The notes under the pieces: generated by a model
Seen by the model: only the letters and a program-made list of their open reading frames with translations
Told to the model about the DNA's origin: nothing
Database searches by the model: none
Made by a program: the position numbers and the translations under genes
In this document: positions 6,174-13,424 of the stretch, piece after piece
Position numbering within the stretch: the first letter of the stretch is position 1
Layout of the letters: each line of letters begins with the position of its first letter
NCBI GenBank assembly: GCA_027489915.1
Contig: JAIXZB010000012.1
Location: 1-13,696, forward strand
From: Rickettsiales bacterium
GTDB lineage: Bacteria; Pseudomonadota; Alphaproteobacteria; Rickettsiales; UBA3002
Direction: 5' to 3'
Length of the DNA: 13,696 bases

Positions 6174-9100
6174 TTATTCTTTGGTAGTTTCTGGCTGCGT
6201 TTTTTCTTCTTTTGCTTCACTGGGCGTATCTTCCTGAGCATTGTTATCTTCAGGTGCCACTTCTACTGGCGCACGCTTGGGCGAGCTATCTGTTGTATCT
6301 TCTTTTGTATCATTTGCGGGAGCTTCCTTTTTTTCTGGCGGAGTGGCTTCTTGTGATTCTGGAACGAGCTGTTTATTACGAGCAGATTCGATTTTCTCTT
6401 GCTCCTCTGGCGATGGTTTTTCTTCGGATGTTTCTAAGGCGCTGCTAAGACGACCATCAGCGATTTTATCTTGGAAGGTTTTCAGGAAGGTTTCTGTTTG
6501 GCTGATTTGCTTAGTTATCAAGTCAAAATCCTCTGGGTCTAAGACTGCAGTATTATTGGTTATGTGGTCAAAAATATCTTTGTAGGGGCTCTCTTTTAGT
6601 AAGGGGCTATAGTAATCGCGCAGATATTTAAGTTGGGTTGTATCAGATTCGAAACTATAGGCGAGTGCAAGTTTCAGGAGTGTTTCGGTTTCTTGTGCAT
6701 TAAGTGGGGCCGCAATGTTAGTGCGCTCGCCGAGCATGTCTTCTGCAACGTTGATAACATTTGGCCAATCCTGTTCATCCCATAAAATTTCCATACGAAG
6801 TTGCTGGCCTTTTGGAGAGCTGTCTGCTGCTAGCATTTCTAGTGCAATTTCAGGTTTTTCGAGTTTGGCAAGGGCAGCTGCAGCGAGACGGTTACGTTCT
6901 GCAGCAAGTGCGGGTGAGGAGGCGCCATAACCACTGGCCTCCAATGCATCGAGTGCTTTTTCGGGCTTCTTGTTAAGCAGGTTCAGCACAGCGAGTTGGG
7001 CACCTATGCGTGCTCTTTCTTCGCCTTGTACGCGGAATTTGATTTGATGATCAAGCAGAGCAGAGGCTTTATCGAGCAAATCGAATTTTGCAAGACGATC
7101 TGCCAGTTTCTGAATAATGGCATCACCACGTGCGCCTATGGGGGAGAGCTCACGAAATTCGTAAAATAGTGCCAGTGAACGAAGGGGATCCATTGTATCG
7201 GCCAAGGCATCATCGCCATATAGTTTTTCAAAGAGTGCGGCCATTTGGTTGCTGACATTAAGGCCTTCTACGCTTCCACCATATTCGCTTACGTACTCTT
7301 TCCAAGTGCGTAGAGCGTTAGCGTAATCTGCGGTTTCAAAATAAAGCTGTCCGAGGTAATTCAGTAATTTTTCTTCGAGTGTGTCGCCGCGCCATACTAC
7401 ACGCAGCCTTTCTAGGGTTTTGATGGTTTCTTCTGTGGTTTTTTTACCTTCGCTTTTTTCTAAGGTTGCCAAACTAAAGGCTGCGCGGGCGTGGATGAAC
7501 AAATCATCGTATTGATTGGCAAGTGGCTTCCACAGATTTATGGCTTCTTTGGCTTTTCCGCTATCGGCTGCTATTCGACCGAGCAAAAACTCTGCATATG
7601 GTTGAATAGGGGCTAAAATTCCATCGCGGTTGAGAATATCAAGGCTTCTAGCTGCTTTGTTGTATTCTTTGCGAGCCACAAAATTATCGGCCGCAATAAT
7701 CGCAAGTTTTTGGCGCATTTTAGGTGGATAGTAGCGTATGAAGTTGCGGTTGTAAGCAAGGTAATCAAAGCGTGGCTCTGGAGCGATTAGAGTTGGCGTT
7801 TGTGCTTTTTCCTCTGTTGAGAGGGGAGTCTCTGGGGCGGGCGGAATGAGGATTTGAGGCACAAAAAGGCTAATTGCGTCTTTCCAGAGTTGTGTTTCTG
7901 GGTTTTCCGCCAGTTCTGGGGAGAGAATATCGCTTGCGGCATCTCCCATGCGAAACATCATGAAGTTCGCAGCGGCTCGTATCATCGCGATTTCGTTATC
8001 GGTGTAAAAATCGGGGAAGCGGTCACGTAACTGGTTGATGAGCGACAAGGCCTCTTCCGACATGCCCTGACCGAGATAGAGTGTCGCTAAATCAAGTAGG
8101 GCTTTGGGTTTGTCTGTTTTGGATGCGTTTGCTAGCGCTTGCGTTTTTTCTATGCGCGCATTAGCAAAATCGGTGGGGGCAACACGCCACCGTGCATAGG
8201 GAAACATAATGTTAGGAACCGTGTCTGCTTCTGAGGGATTATCAGCTATGATTGCAGGTAAATTTTTTGATAGGCGAAGGCCTTTTTCATTTGAAAAACG
8301 CAGGCCATCGCGTCCTGCCGTGTAGGTTACGGATTCATCATGCAGATTCATTACGATACCCTGCATTGCAACAACTGAAGATAGCTCTGGGGTATTGTAG
8401 CTGGTGATAAGTGCTTTATTCGGTTCGTAGGATGGTATTACGGTAATTCTATCTCCGTAAGTGGGGTCTGTGTAGGAAAGGGATGGTGCAACATCGAATG
8501 CACGAACCAATACATAAGGTTTAGCTGCTTCGGCGAATGGTTCTATGGCATAAGAAGAGGGTGACGGAGCTGGCTGCTGAGTGATAGCCACTTGCCACTC
8601 GTAACTGCCTTTTTGCTGCTGGGTAGACATGTAACTTTTGCCATCTGTCACAAAATGGATCACTGTTTGTCCATCAATGTTTTGTGCATCGATTTTTGTA
8701 ATGTTATTTGGCAGTATGCTGCGGATTTGTTCGATATCAATTACGGAAGGGGCGGAGAAAAGAAGCCACCAATCGCGATCGCGCTGGAAAAGTGCTGATG
8801 CAACGCGATGCTTCCATGGAAATGTAAGCTCCATATCCTTGCCCTTAGGAGTCAGGCCAATCAATAATTCTGTTGGTTTTGAGGGGGCATCTGTGGTTTC
8901 GCGTTTTGTGTATTCAGGCTTTGAGTTCTCTTCTTCACGCATTTCTTTTTTTTGCAAAGGTTCAGGCTTGATGAAGTCTCGCGAATCTTTTTTTACAGGA
9001 ACAGCAATAAAGCTATCTGCTGGTGTAACGGCTGCCGTGGGCGATGGGGGTGTAAGCTCTTCAGAGTCCTCATTCTGAACTTCTGGTTCTTCTTCTTTTT

Positions 9101-9851
9101 GAACTGGTATTATTTCGTCTGTTAGGTTTTTTTCAGTAACTTTCGGTTCATCTGCTTTTTTTTCTTCAGGTTCCACCACGATTTTGGCTTTTTGTATCGA
9201 TGGGGTTTCAGTTAATTCTTTCAATGCTGCTTTTTCAGGTTTTATTTCTTTGGGGGGGGCAGGCTCACTTTTTTTCACCACTTCAGCTATTTCTACACTT
9301 GATTTTTGCGCAGGTTTTTCTTTGACAGGCGCTTTAGATGTAACAATAGGAGTGACTGGTTTTTTAGGAGCACTGTCAGAAGATGAAGGTGGCGAGGGGT
9401 TAGATGCTATTGGTTTTTTAACCTCAGCCGTAGATTCTTTGTTTACGGTTTCAGGCTTCTTTTCGGCTGGTTTAGGTAGTGCTGATGCGGATGTTTCTTC
9501 CATCACATCAAATCCTGAGCCTCGATTGCTTAGGAACTGACGCACGCGGTAAGGCTTATCGAGCGTAATATCGTAGCGTTTGCCGTCTTGTGATGCGGTG
9601 ATGCTCCTCGCGCGATTGCCAAGACGTACTTTGATGCTGTTTGCGTCGATTGTTCCGGGGGTGGAGCTGCTAATTGTAAGTTTTGTGCCGCTTGATTGGA
9701 CTTGAATGCTTCCTTTGTTGCTTACAACGACGCGTGTAAATGCTTCGGAAGGTGGTGTTTGCGCAAGAGTTTGCGAGTACATAGCAACACAGGCCAACGC
9801 AATGATTGTTGCGCGAAAAGCTATGTGATGCTGTATGCTTAAAAATACCAT
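6174..9851 (-). CDS. Large exported repeat protein with E/K/P-rich regions, downstream of cheYZ; function unknown
   Basis: The 1225-residue product has an N-terminal signal peptide (residues 1-30, hydrophobic FRATIIALACVAMYSQTLA) and no other membrane segment, so it is probably periplasmic. In order: a small beta-rich domain (about 38-125), a low-complexity Lys/Glu/Pro/Ser linker (about 125-325), a second beta-rich region (about 330-545, with ELTFPWKHRVASALFQRDRDWWLLFSAPS), and a long helical array (about 555-1145) with TPR-like helix pairs such as ALLDLATLYLGQGMSEEALSLINQL and AAFSLATLEKSEGKKTTEETIKTLERL. An acidic E/K/P-rich tail closes it. The layout recalls FimV-type polar scaffolds, but I see no LysM domain or internal membrane helix. 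I chose the ATG at 9851; a GTG at 9857 adds two residues. It lies 74 bases after cheZ, suggesting a link to motility. A C8 run interrupts the linker coding region. Confidence 0.9.
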   Translation of the reverse strand: MVFLSIQHHIAFRATIIALACVAMYSQTLAQTPPSEAFTRVVVSNKGSIQVQSSGTKLTISSSTPGTIDANSIKVRLGNRARSITASQDGKRYDITLDKPYRVRQFLSNRGSGFDVMEETSASALPKPAEKKPETVNKESTAEVKKPIASNPSPPSSSDSAPKKPVTPIVTSKAPVKEKPAQKSSVEIAEVVKKSEPAPPKEIKPEKAALKELTETPSIQKAKIVVEPEEKKADEPKVTEKNLTDEIIPVQKEEEPEVQNEDSEELTPPSPTAAVTPADSFIAVPVKKDSRDFIKPEPLQKKEMREEENSKPEYTKRETTDAPSKPTELLIGLTPKGKDMELTFPWKHRVASALFQRDRDWWLLFSAPSVIDIEQIRSILPNNITKIDAQNIDGQTVIHFVTDGKSYMSTQQQKGSYEWQVAITQQPAPSPSSYAIEPFAEAAKPYVLVRAFDVAPSLSYTDPTYGDRITVIPSYEPNKALITSYNTPELSSVVAMQGIVMNLHDESVTYTAGRDGLRFSNEKGLRLSKNLPAIIADNPSEADTVPNIMFPYARWRVAPTDFANARIEKTQALANASKTDKPKALLDLATLYLGQGMSEEALSLINQLRDRFPDFYTDNEIAMIRAAANFMMFRMGDAASDILSPELAENPETQLWKDAISLFVPQILIPPAPETPLSTEEKAQTPTLIAPEPRFDYLAYNRNFIRYYPPKMRQKLAIIAADNFVARKEYNKAARSLDILNRDGILAPIQPYAEFLLGRIAADSGKAKEAINLWKPLANQYDDLFIHARAAFSLATLEKSEGKKTTEETIKTLERLRVVWRGDTLEEKLLNYLGQLYFETADYANALRTWKEYVSEYGGSVEGLNVSNQMAALFEKLYGDDALADTMDPLRSLALFYEFRELSPIGARGDAIIQKLADRLAKFDLLDKASALLDHQIKFRVQGEERARIGAQLAVLNLLNKKPEKALDALEASGYGASSPALAAERNRLAAAALAKLEKPEIALEMLAADSSPKGQQLRMEILWDEQDWPNVINVAEDMLGERTNIAAPLNAQETETLLKLALAYSFESDTTQLKYLRDYYSPLLKESPYKDIFDHITNNTAVLDPEDFDLITKQISQTETFLKTFQDKIADGRLSSALETSEEKPSPEEQEKIESARNKQLVPESQEATPPEKKEAPANDTKEDTTDSSPKRAPVEVAPEDNNAQEDTPSEAKEEKTQPETTKE
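9252..9259. repeat. Homopolymer G8/C8 tract inside the large repeat protein gene
   Basis: Eight G on the plus strand (C8 on the coding strand) lie near codon 197 of the gene at 6174-9851, in the disordered Pro/Glu/Lys-rich linker. As sequenced the frame is intact. A gain or loss of one base would truncate the protein soon after the first domain. Confidence 0.85.
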
Positions 9852-9882
9852 ACACACACCCTAGCGAAGTTACCGCCGCGCT

Positions 9883-9896
9883 CAAGTGGCAAGTGG
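9883..9896. repeat. Two tandem copies of CAAGTGG before the large repeat protein gene
   Basis: CAAGTGG occurs twice back to back in the 74-base gap between cheZ and the large repeat protein gene. It is too short to assign a role; a direct-repeat binding site or chance are both possible. A T-rich stretch (TTTTTTT on the minus strand) lies just upstream with no clear stem before it. Confidence 0.4.
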
Positions 9897-9925
9897 ACTT
9901 ATACACCTTAAAAAAGAGGGTCTTA

Positions 9926-10459
9926 CTAGAGGCTAGCGAATAGTTTATCGATGTCCGATTGACTTGGCGCGTCTTTGCCAAGTTGTGGCCCGTTCATCAA
10001 TGCTTCATCAGGACGGTTGGCGACACCGACAATTTCTTTGATGTTGTATCCATCGGGAAGTGCGCCTCCAAAGATTTTCACAAGGTTTCCAACGCGCGCT
10101 TCGATGTGTTCGTGCATACGAAGTACCTTACGAATACGCTGGCCTGTAATGTCCTGAAACGTACAAGCCTGCATCAACTCTGCGGCTTGAATCACCAGTT
10201 TGTCTTTGGAATCGGATGGGCTTACCGTTTCTGCGATAGATTGAATGGCTTCGGCGGCATCCATAATGCGGTTAGTTGCATCTTCGGTTGCCTTAATAAC
10301 TTCGGTCAGTTCAAGCGAAGCGACATTGATTTTTTTATCGTCGCCCTCGTTTTCAGGAACCATGGCAGCGATTTCTTTTTTTGCATTCATCATGTAGGCA
10401 GCCATCTTCTCTATTTCTTGAAGAAGGGAAGCTGAGGTAATTTGTTCGGTTGCTGACAC
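9926..10459 (-). CDS. cheZ: Chemotaxis protein phosphatase CheZ
   Basis: CheZ removes the phosphate from CheY-P at or near the motor or receptors. The 177-residue product has the long helical hairpin expected and the catalytic segment CTFQDITGQRIRKV. D103 and Q107 match the acidic residue and the glutamine that E. coli CheZ uses (D143, Q147). A flexible linker (about 135-165) leads to a C-terminal peptide SQSDIDKLFASL, matching the CheY-binding tail of the family. The GTG at 10459 is chosen because AGGAG lies seven bases upstream; the frame is open to 10486 with TTG only, overlapping cheY. The gap to cheY is ten bases, so the two form an operon. CheZ occurs in only part of the alphaproteobacteria. 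Confidence 0.92.
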   Translation of the reverse strand: MSATEQITSASLLQEIEKMAAYMMNAKKEIAAMVPENEGDDKKINVASLELTEVIKATEDATNRIMDAAEAIQSIAETVSPSDSKDKLVIQAAELMQACTFQDITGQRIRKVLRMHEHIEARVGNLVKIFGGALPDGYNIKEIVGVANRPDEALMNGPQLGKDAPSQSDIDKLFASL

Positions 10460-10469
10460 GTTGCTGCTC

Positions 10470-10859
10470 CTAGTTAAGTGGGCCAAAAACGGCTTCCATT
10501 TTCATTTTTAATGTTTCTGCGTTAAAGGGCTTTACGATGTAGTTTGAAACACCTGCTTGTTTTGCTGCAATTACGTTTTCTGTTTTGCTCTCTGCGGTGA
10601 CCATAATGAAGGGAATGTTGCGTGTTTTCTCATTGCCACGCACGTTTTTTAGTAGCTCATACCCAGACATTGGCTCCATATTCCAATCGGAAATGATAAG
10701 GCCATATTGTTTTACGCCAATCATCTGCAGTGCCATTGTGCCATCAGTTGCTTCATCGACATTCTCAAATCCCAATGTTTTTAGCAGGTTGCGAACAATA
10801 CGTAGCATGGTTTTGTAATCATCAATAATTAGAATAGGTAATTGCTTTGGTACGGCCAT
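10470..10859 (-). CDS. cheY: Chemotaxis response regulator CheY
   Basis: CheY is a single-domain response regulator that binds the flagellar switch when phosphorylated. The 129-residue product is just a receiver domain. Conserved positions are present: D13 and D14 for magnesium, D58 as the phosphorylation site (LIISDWNMEPMSG), T88, Y107 and K110 (SNYIVKPF). DWNMP-type text around D58 and the KPF end are typical of CheY rather than of CtrA- or FixJ-like regulators; there is no output domain. AGGAGA lies before the ATG. It is first in the operon with cheZ, and a CtrA-type box (10932-10946) lies about 75 bases upstream. Its CheA kinase is not in the window. Confidence 0.94.
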   Translation of the reverse strand: MAVPKQLPILIIDDYKTMLRIVRNLLKTLGFENVDEATDGTMALQMIGVKQYGLIISDWNMEPMSGYELLKNVRGNEKTRNIPFIMVTAESKTENVIAAKQAGVSNYIVKPFNAETLKMKMEAVFGPLN

Positions 10860-10884
10860 TAGTATCTCCTTCGGTGCGAGTATC

Positions 10885-10906
10885 GTGCATCATTTGAGTA
10901 ATGCAC
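10885..10906. repeat. Dyad GTGCAT-N10-ATGCAC upstream of cheY
   Basis: Arms GTGCAT (10885-10890) and ATGCAC (10901-10906) form a perfect six-base inverted repeat around ten bases, 26 to 47 bases before the cheY start. The one-turn-plus spacing suits a dimeric DNA-binding protein, and it would fall in the cheY leader. No regulator can be named. Confidence 0.4.
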
Positions 10907-10931
10907 TTTACAATATATTGCACAGGGTTAT

Positions 10932-10946
10932 TTAAGAGAACGTTAA
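10932..10946. promoter_or_regulatory. CtrA-type binding box between cheY and iscX
   Basis: The plus strand reads TTAA, GAGAACG, TTAA, an exact fit to the CtrA full site TTAA-N7-TTAA; the minus strand begins TTAAC, the better-matched half. On the minus strand it is followed by TATATT (10917-10912), a possible -10 for cheY, so the box would sit near -35 as in known CtrA-activated promoters. It also lies 23 bases before the iscX ATG and could affect that gene. Confidence 0.6.
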
Positions 10947-10968
10947 TGACAAGCGATGAGAGTGAAAA

Positions 10969-11163
10969 ATGCGTTGGATGGATACATTTGATATTGCGAT
11001 TGCGTTAGAAGAACAACACCCTGAGGTTGATAACATTAATTTGCGTTTCACAGATTTACGCCAATGGGTGTTGAATTTACCTGACTTTAATGGTGACCCT
11101 GATGGCTGTAATGAGAAAATTCTTGAAGCAATTCAAATGGCTTGGATAGATGAGCGCAGTTGA
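10969..11163 (+). CDS. iscX: Iron-sulfur cluster assembly accessory protein IscX
   Basis: IscX is a small acidic protein that binds the cysteine desulfurase IscS and iron and adjusts the rate of iron-sulfur cluster assembly. The 64-residue product matches the family from end to end: MRWMDTFDIAIALEEQHPEVDNINLRFTDLRQWV, then LPDF, and NEKILEAIQMAWIDE. The tryptophans and the acidic DFNGDPD stretch are kept. In many bacteria iscX ends the isc operon; here it stands apart, leading the tsaE-amgK-murU cluster, and overlaps tsaE by 14 bases. A GAGAG ribosome site precedes the ATG. It diverges from cheY across about 110 bases. Confidence 0.93.
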   Translation: MRWMDTFDIAIALEEQHPEVDNINLRFTDLRQWVLNLPDFNGDPDGCNEKILEAIQMAWIDERS

Positions 11164-11683
11164 TTCTAAATACACCCTATGGTTGCAGGACGAGAAGCAG
11201 ACCCTTTTGCTTGGGTCGCTTCTAGCGAGTATATTCACCCGCGAGACAGTTTTGATGTTGTATGGTGATTTAGGCACTGGTAAATCAACGATTGCACGGG
11301 CTCTCATTCAGTCGCTCGATGCTTCTATTACAGAAGTTCCAAGCCCTACATTTACGCTTATGCTGCCTTATACTGTTGATATTAACGGTGAGTGCGTTGA
11401 ATGTGTGCATGCCGACCTGTACAGGCTTGAGGATATTTCGGAGGTGTACGAACTTGGACTGATCGAGATGGTTGGTGTTCAGCCGCTCATTATAGAATGG
11501 CCTGAGCGTTTAGCTGACAATATGCCAGCTGATTATATTTCAGTGCATTTGAATGTTGCGCCTAACAATGCCGGTCGTATTGTGACTTTAGAATTCCACG
11601 GTACATTTTTTCACTCCTATGTTCAGGTTATAGATGCCATCCACCGCGCTTTTCCAGGCAAATTCCATGCAACGCCCCGATAG
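11150..11683 (+). CDS. tsaE: tRNA t6A biosynthesis ATPase TsaE
   Basis: TsaE is the ATPase of the complex that adds threonylcarbamoyl to A37 of ANN-decoding tRNAs. The 177-residue product has the Walker A motif YGDLGTGKST (about 38-47), the family SPTFTLML segment (about 65-72), HADLYRLED (about 87-95) and the IIEWPERL motif toward the C-terminus. It is somewhat longer than the usual 150 or so residues; the tail after RIVTLEFHG is not conserved and overlaps the next gene. The start overlaps iscX by 14 bases. In some alphaproteobacteria TsaE is fused to the phosphotransferase encoded next, which supports the functional pairing seen here. Confidence 0.95.
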   Translation: MSAVDSKYTLWLQDEKQTLLLGSLLASIFTRETVLMLYGDLGTGKSTIARALIQSLDASITEVPSPTFTLMLPYTVDINGECVECVHADLYRLEDISEVYELGLIEMVGVQPLIIEWPERLADNMPADYISVHLNVAPNNAGRIVTLEFHGTFFHSYVQVIDAIHRAFPGKFHATPR

Positions 11684-12689
11684 GACACACGAAATTACTG
11701 CTTTTTTACTAAGCAGAGGTTGGGGGAGGGCGAAACGAGAATATTTAGCTGGTGATGCGTCCTTCAGGCGCTATGAACGTGTGTTTGATGGTGATAGGCA
11801 GGCAGTGTTGATGGATGCGCCTCCGCCATTTGAGGATGTCAGGCCCTTTATGCATGTTACTGGCCTCATTGGCGCTGCGGGACTTAGTGCGCCCGCTATT
11901 ATAGAATCTGACACAGAGGAAGGTTTTTTGCTTCTTGAGGATTTGGGCGATGCTTCATTCTCCCGGGTTCTATTGCGCGCAACGGAGGAAGAATCGACGC
12001 TTTACATGGCAGCAATGGACGCTCTGCTGATGTTGCAGAAGGGTGTTTTGCCTAGAGATATTCCGCCTTATGATGCTGCGGTATATTTGCGTGAAGTATC
12101 GTTATTTTCTGATTGGTTTATGCCTCAGGTGCTTGGGCTGGCTGCATCTGCTACGTTACGCTCTGAATATCTTGCTATTTGGGAAGCGCTTCTGGCGGAT
12201 GCGCAGCTTGCTTCCTCAGTGATGGTGCATCGCGATTATCATGCAGATAATTTGTTATGGCTACCTAATCGGCAAGGCCCTTTGCGCGTGGGAATGATTG
12301 ATTATCAGGATGCACTGGTGGGTGATCCTTTTTATGATGTGGTTTCATTGCTCGAAGACGCAAGGCGCGATGTTGCTGCTGACACTGTGGATGCTGCTTT
12401 TGAGCACTTTATTAACGGACTTGGTATCAGTGAAGTAGATGCAAGGCGTCGTTTTTGTATTCTTGGTGCGCAGCGCAATCTTAAAATCATAGGTATTTTT
12501 ACACGTTTGGCTGTGCGCGATGGCAAAGCGCATTACCTCTCATTTTTACCACGGGTGTGGGGGCATCTTATGCGTGATTTACAGCACCCTGCGATGAAGT
12601 CACTGCGTACGTTTCTTGATACACATATTCCACTAGATGCACGCGGTGCCATTGTGGCTGATGCATCTATTGGGACATTGGTATTATGA
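11667..12689 (+). CDS. amgK: N-acetylmuramate/N-acetylglucosamine 1-kinase AmgK
   Basis: AmgK phosphorylates MurNAc (and GlcNAc) at C1 in the cell-wall recycling route that bypasses de novo UDP-MurNAc synthesis. The roughly 340-residue product is an aminoglycoside-phosphotransferase-fold kinase. The N-terminal lobe has LAGDASFRRYERV and LLLEDLGD; the C-terminal lobe has the catalytic HRDYHADNLLW (about residues 188-198) and the metal-binding MIDYQDALVGDPFYDVVSLLEDARRD (about 210-235). I chose the ATG at 11667, which gives MQRPDRTHEITAFLLSRGWG; an ATG at 11634 would add 11 residues and overlap tsaE by 50 bases. The stop overlaps the murU start (ATGA), so kinase and uridylyltransferase are coupled, which fixes the substrate better than the fold alone. 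Confidence 0.92.
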   Translation: MQRPDRTHEITAFLLSRGWGRAKREYLAGDASFRRYERVFDGDRQAVLMDAPPPFEDVRPFMHVTGLIGAAGLSAPAIIESDTEEGFLLLEDLGDASFSRVLLRATEEESTLYMAAMDALLMLQKGVLPRDIPPYDAAVYLREVSLFSDWFMPQVLGLAASATLRSEYLAIWEALLADAQLASSVMVHRDYHADNLLWLPNRQGPLRVGMIDYQDALVGDPFYDVVSLLEDARRDVAADTVDAAFEHFINGLGISEVDARRRFCILGAQRNLKIIGIFTRLAVRDGKAHYLSFLPRVWGHLMRDLQHPAMKSLRTFLDTHIPLDARGAIVADASIGTLVL

Positions 12690-13417
12690 CCACTATCTCA
12701 CACGCGATTGTGCTGGCAGCTGGGCTTGGTTCTCGCTTAAGGCCATTAACGCTCACTACACCAAAACCACTCGTGCAGGTTGGCGGGAAGTGCTTGTTGG
12801 ACTGGGCATTATTCCAGGTTGCAAATGCAGGAATTACGCAAGCCGTTGTTAATACTTCATACCTTTATGACAAAGTGGAAGCACATGTAGCAGCTAGAAA
12901 TGAGTTGCCCAAAATTTCTATTTCACGAGAAATGCCGTCTCCACTTGAGACAGGTGGTGGCATAGCAAAGGCGCTACCTTTACTTGGTAGTGCTCCTTTT
13001 ATTGTATTGAATAGCGATACTATTTGTATAGATGGCCCTAATTTAACTGCCATTGATAGGCTTGCCAATGCATGGAATGCACGTGATGACATTGATTTTC
13101 TCATGTTGCTGCATCCGCGTTCCAGAGCGGTTGGTTTTTACGGTGAAGGTGATTTTGTACTGAGTGAAAATGGCAGTGTACGCAGACCTTATTCGGGTGA
13201 AGATGCGCCTTATGTATTTACAGGTATTGAAATAATTCACCCGCGTGCGTTTGATGGCTGTCCAGAAGGTGCTTTTTCACTCAATGTGTTATGGAATAGA
13301 AACCGAGCGAAGGATGGCAGTTTTGAAAGGGTGGCTGCTATTGTGCATGATGGCGATTGGCTTCATGTTGGAGACCTTCAAGGATTAAAGGATGTAGAAG
13401 CTTACTTTGCTTCTTAA
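12686..13417 (+). CDS. murU: N-acetylmuramate alpha-1-phosphate uridylyltransferase MurU
   Basis: MurU joins MurNAc-1-phosphate to UTP, giving UDP-MurNAc in the recycling pathway that makes cells less dependent on MurA, the fosfomycin target. The 243-residue product has the nucleotidyltransferase start IVLAAGLGSRLRPLTLTTPKPLV (about 8-30), ETGGGI (88-93) for base recognition, the metal-binding LNSD (D111) and a C-terminal WLHVGD (about residues 226-231) that completes the active site. Length is close to known MurU proteins, and there is no acetyltransferase domain as in GlmU. It begins inside the amgK stop (ATGA). In many alphaproteobacteria addB and addA follow; here an opposite-strand gene does instead, seven bases beyond the stop. 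Confidence 0.93.
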   Translation: MTTISHAIVLAAGLGSRLRPLTLTTPKPLVQVGGKCLLDWALFQVANAGITQAVVNTSYLYDKVEAHVAARNELPKISISREMPSPLETGGGIAKALPLLGSAPFIVLNSDTICIDGPNLTAIDRLANAWNARDDIDFLMLLHPRSRAVGFYGEGDFVLSENGSVRRPYSGEDAPYVFTGIEIIHPRAFDGCPEGAFSLNVLWNRNRAKDGSFERVAAIVHDGDWLHVGDLQGLKDVEAYFAS

Positions 13418-13424
13418 GGACCCG

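Noticed and set aside
8638..9078. 146-codon open frame on the plus strand
   Set aside because: It lies inside the large repeat protein gene in antisense; its serine- and phenylalanine-rich product is what the opposite strand of Glu/Lys codons gives, and no ribosome site supports it.
9184..9540. 118-codon open frame on the plus strand
   Set aside because: Antisense shadow of the low-complexity linker of the large repeat protein; biased composition, no homology recognised.
6174..9851. Naming the large repeat protein FimV or HubP
   Set aside because: Neither a LysM domain nor the internal membrane helix of those proteins is visible; only the general layout is similar.
9900..9925. Run of T on the minus strand after cheZ as an intrinsic terminator
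   Set aside because: No stable stem precedes the run, so read-through into the large repeat protein gene is at least as likely.
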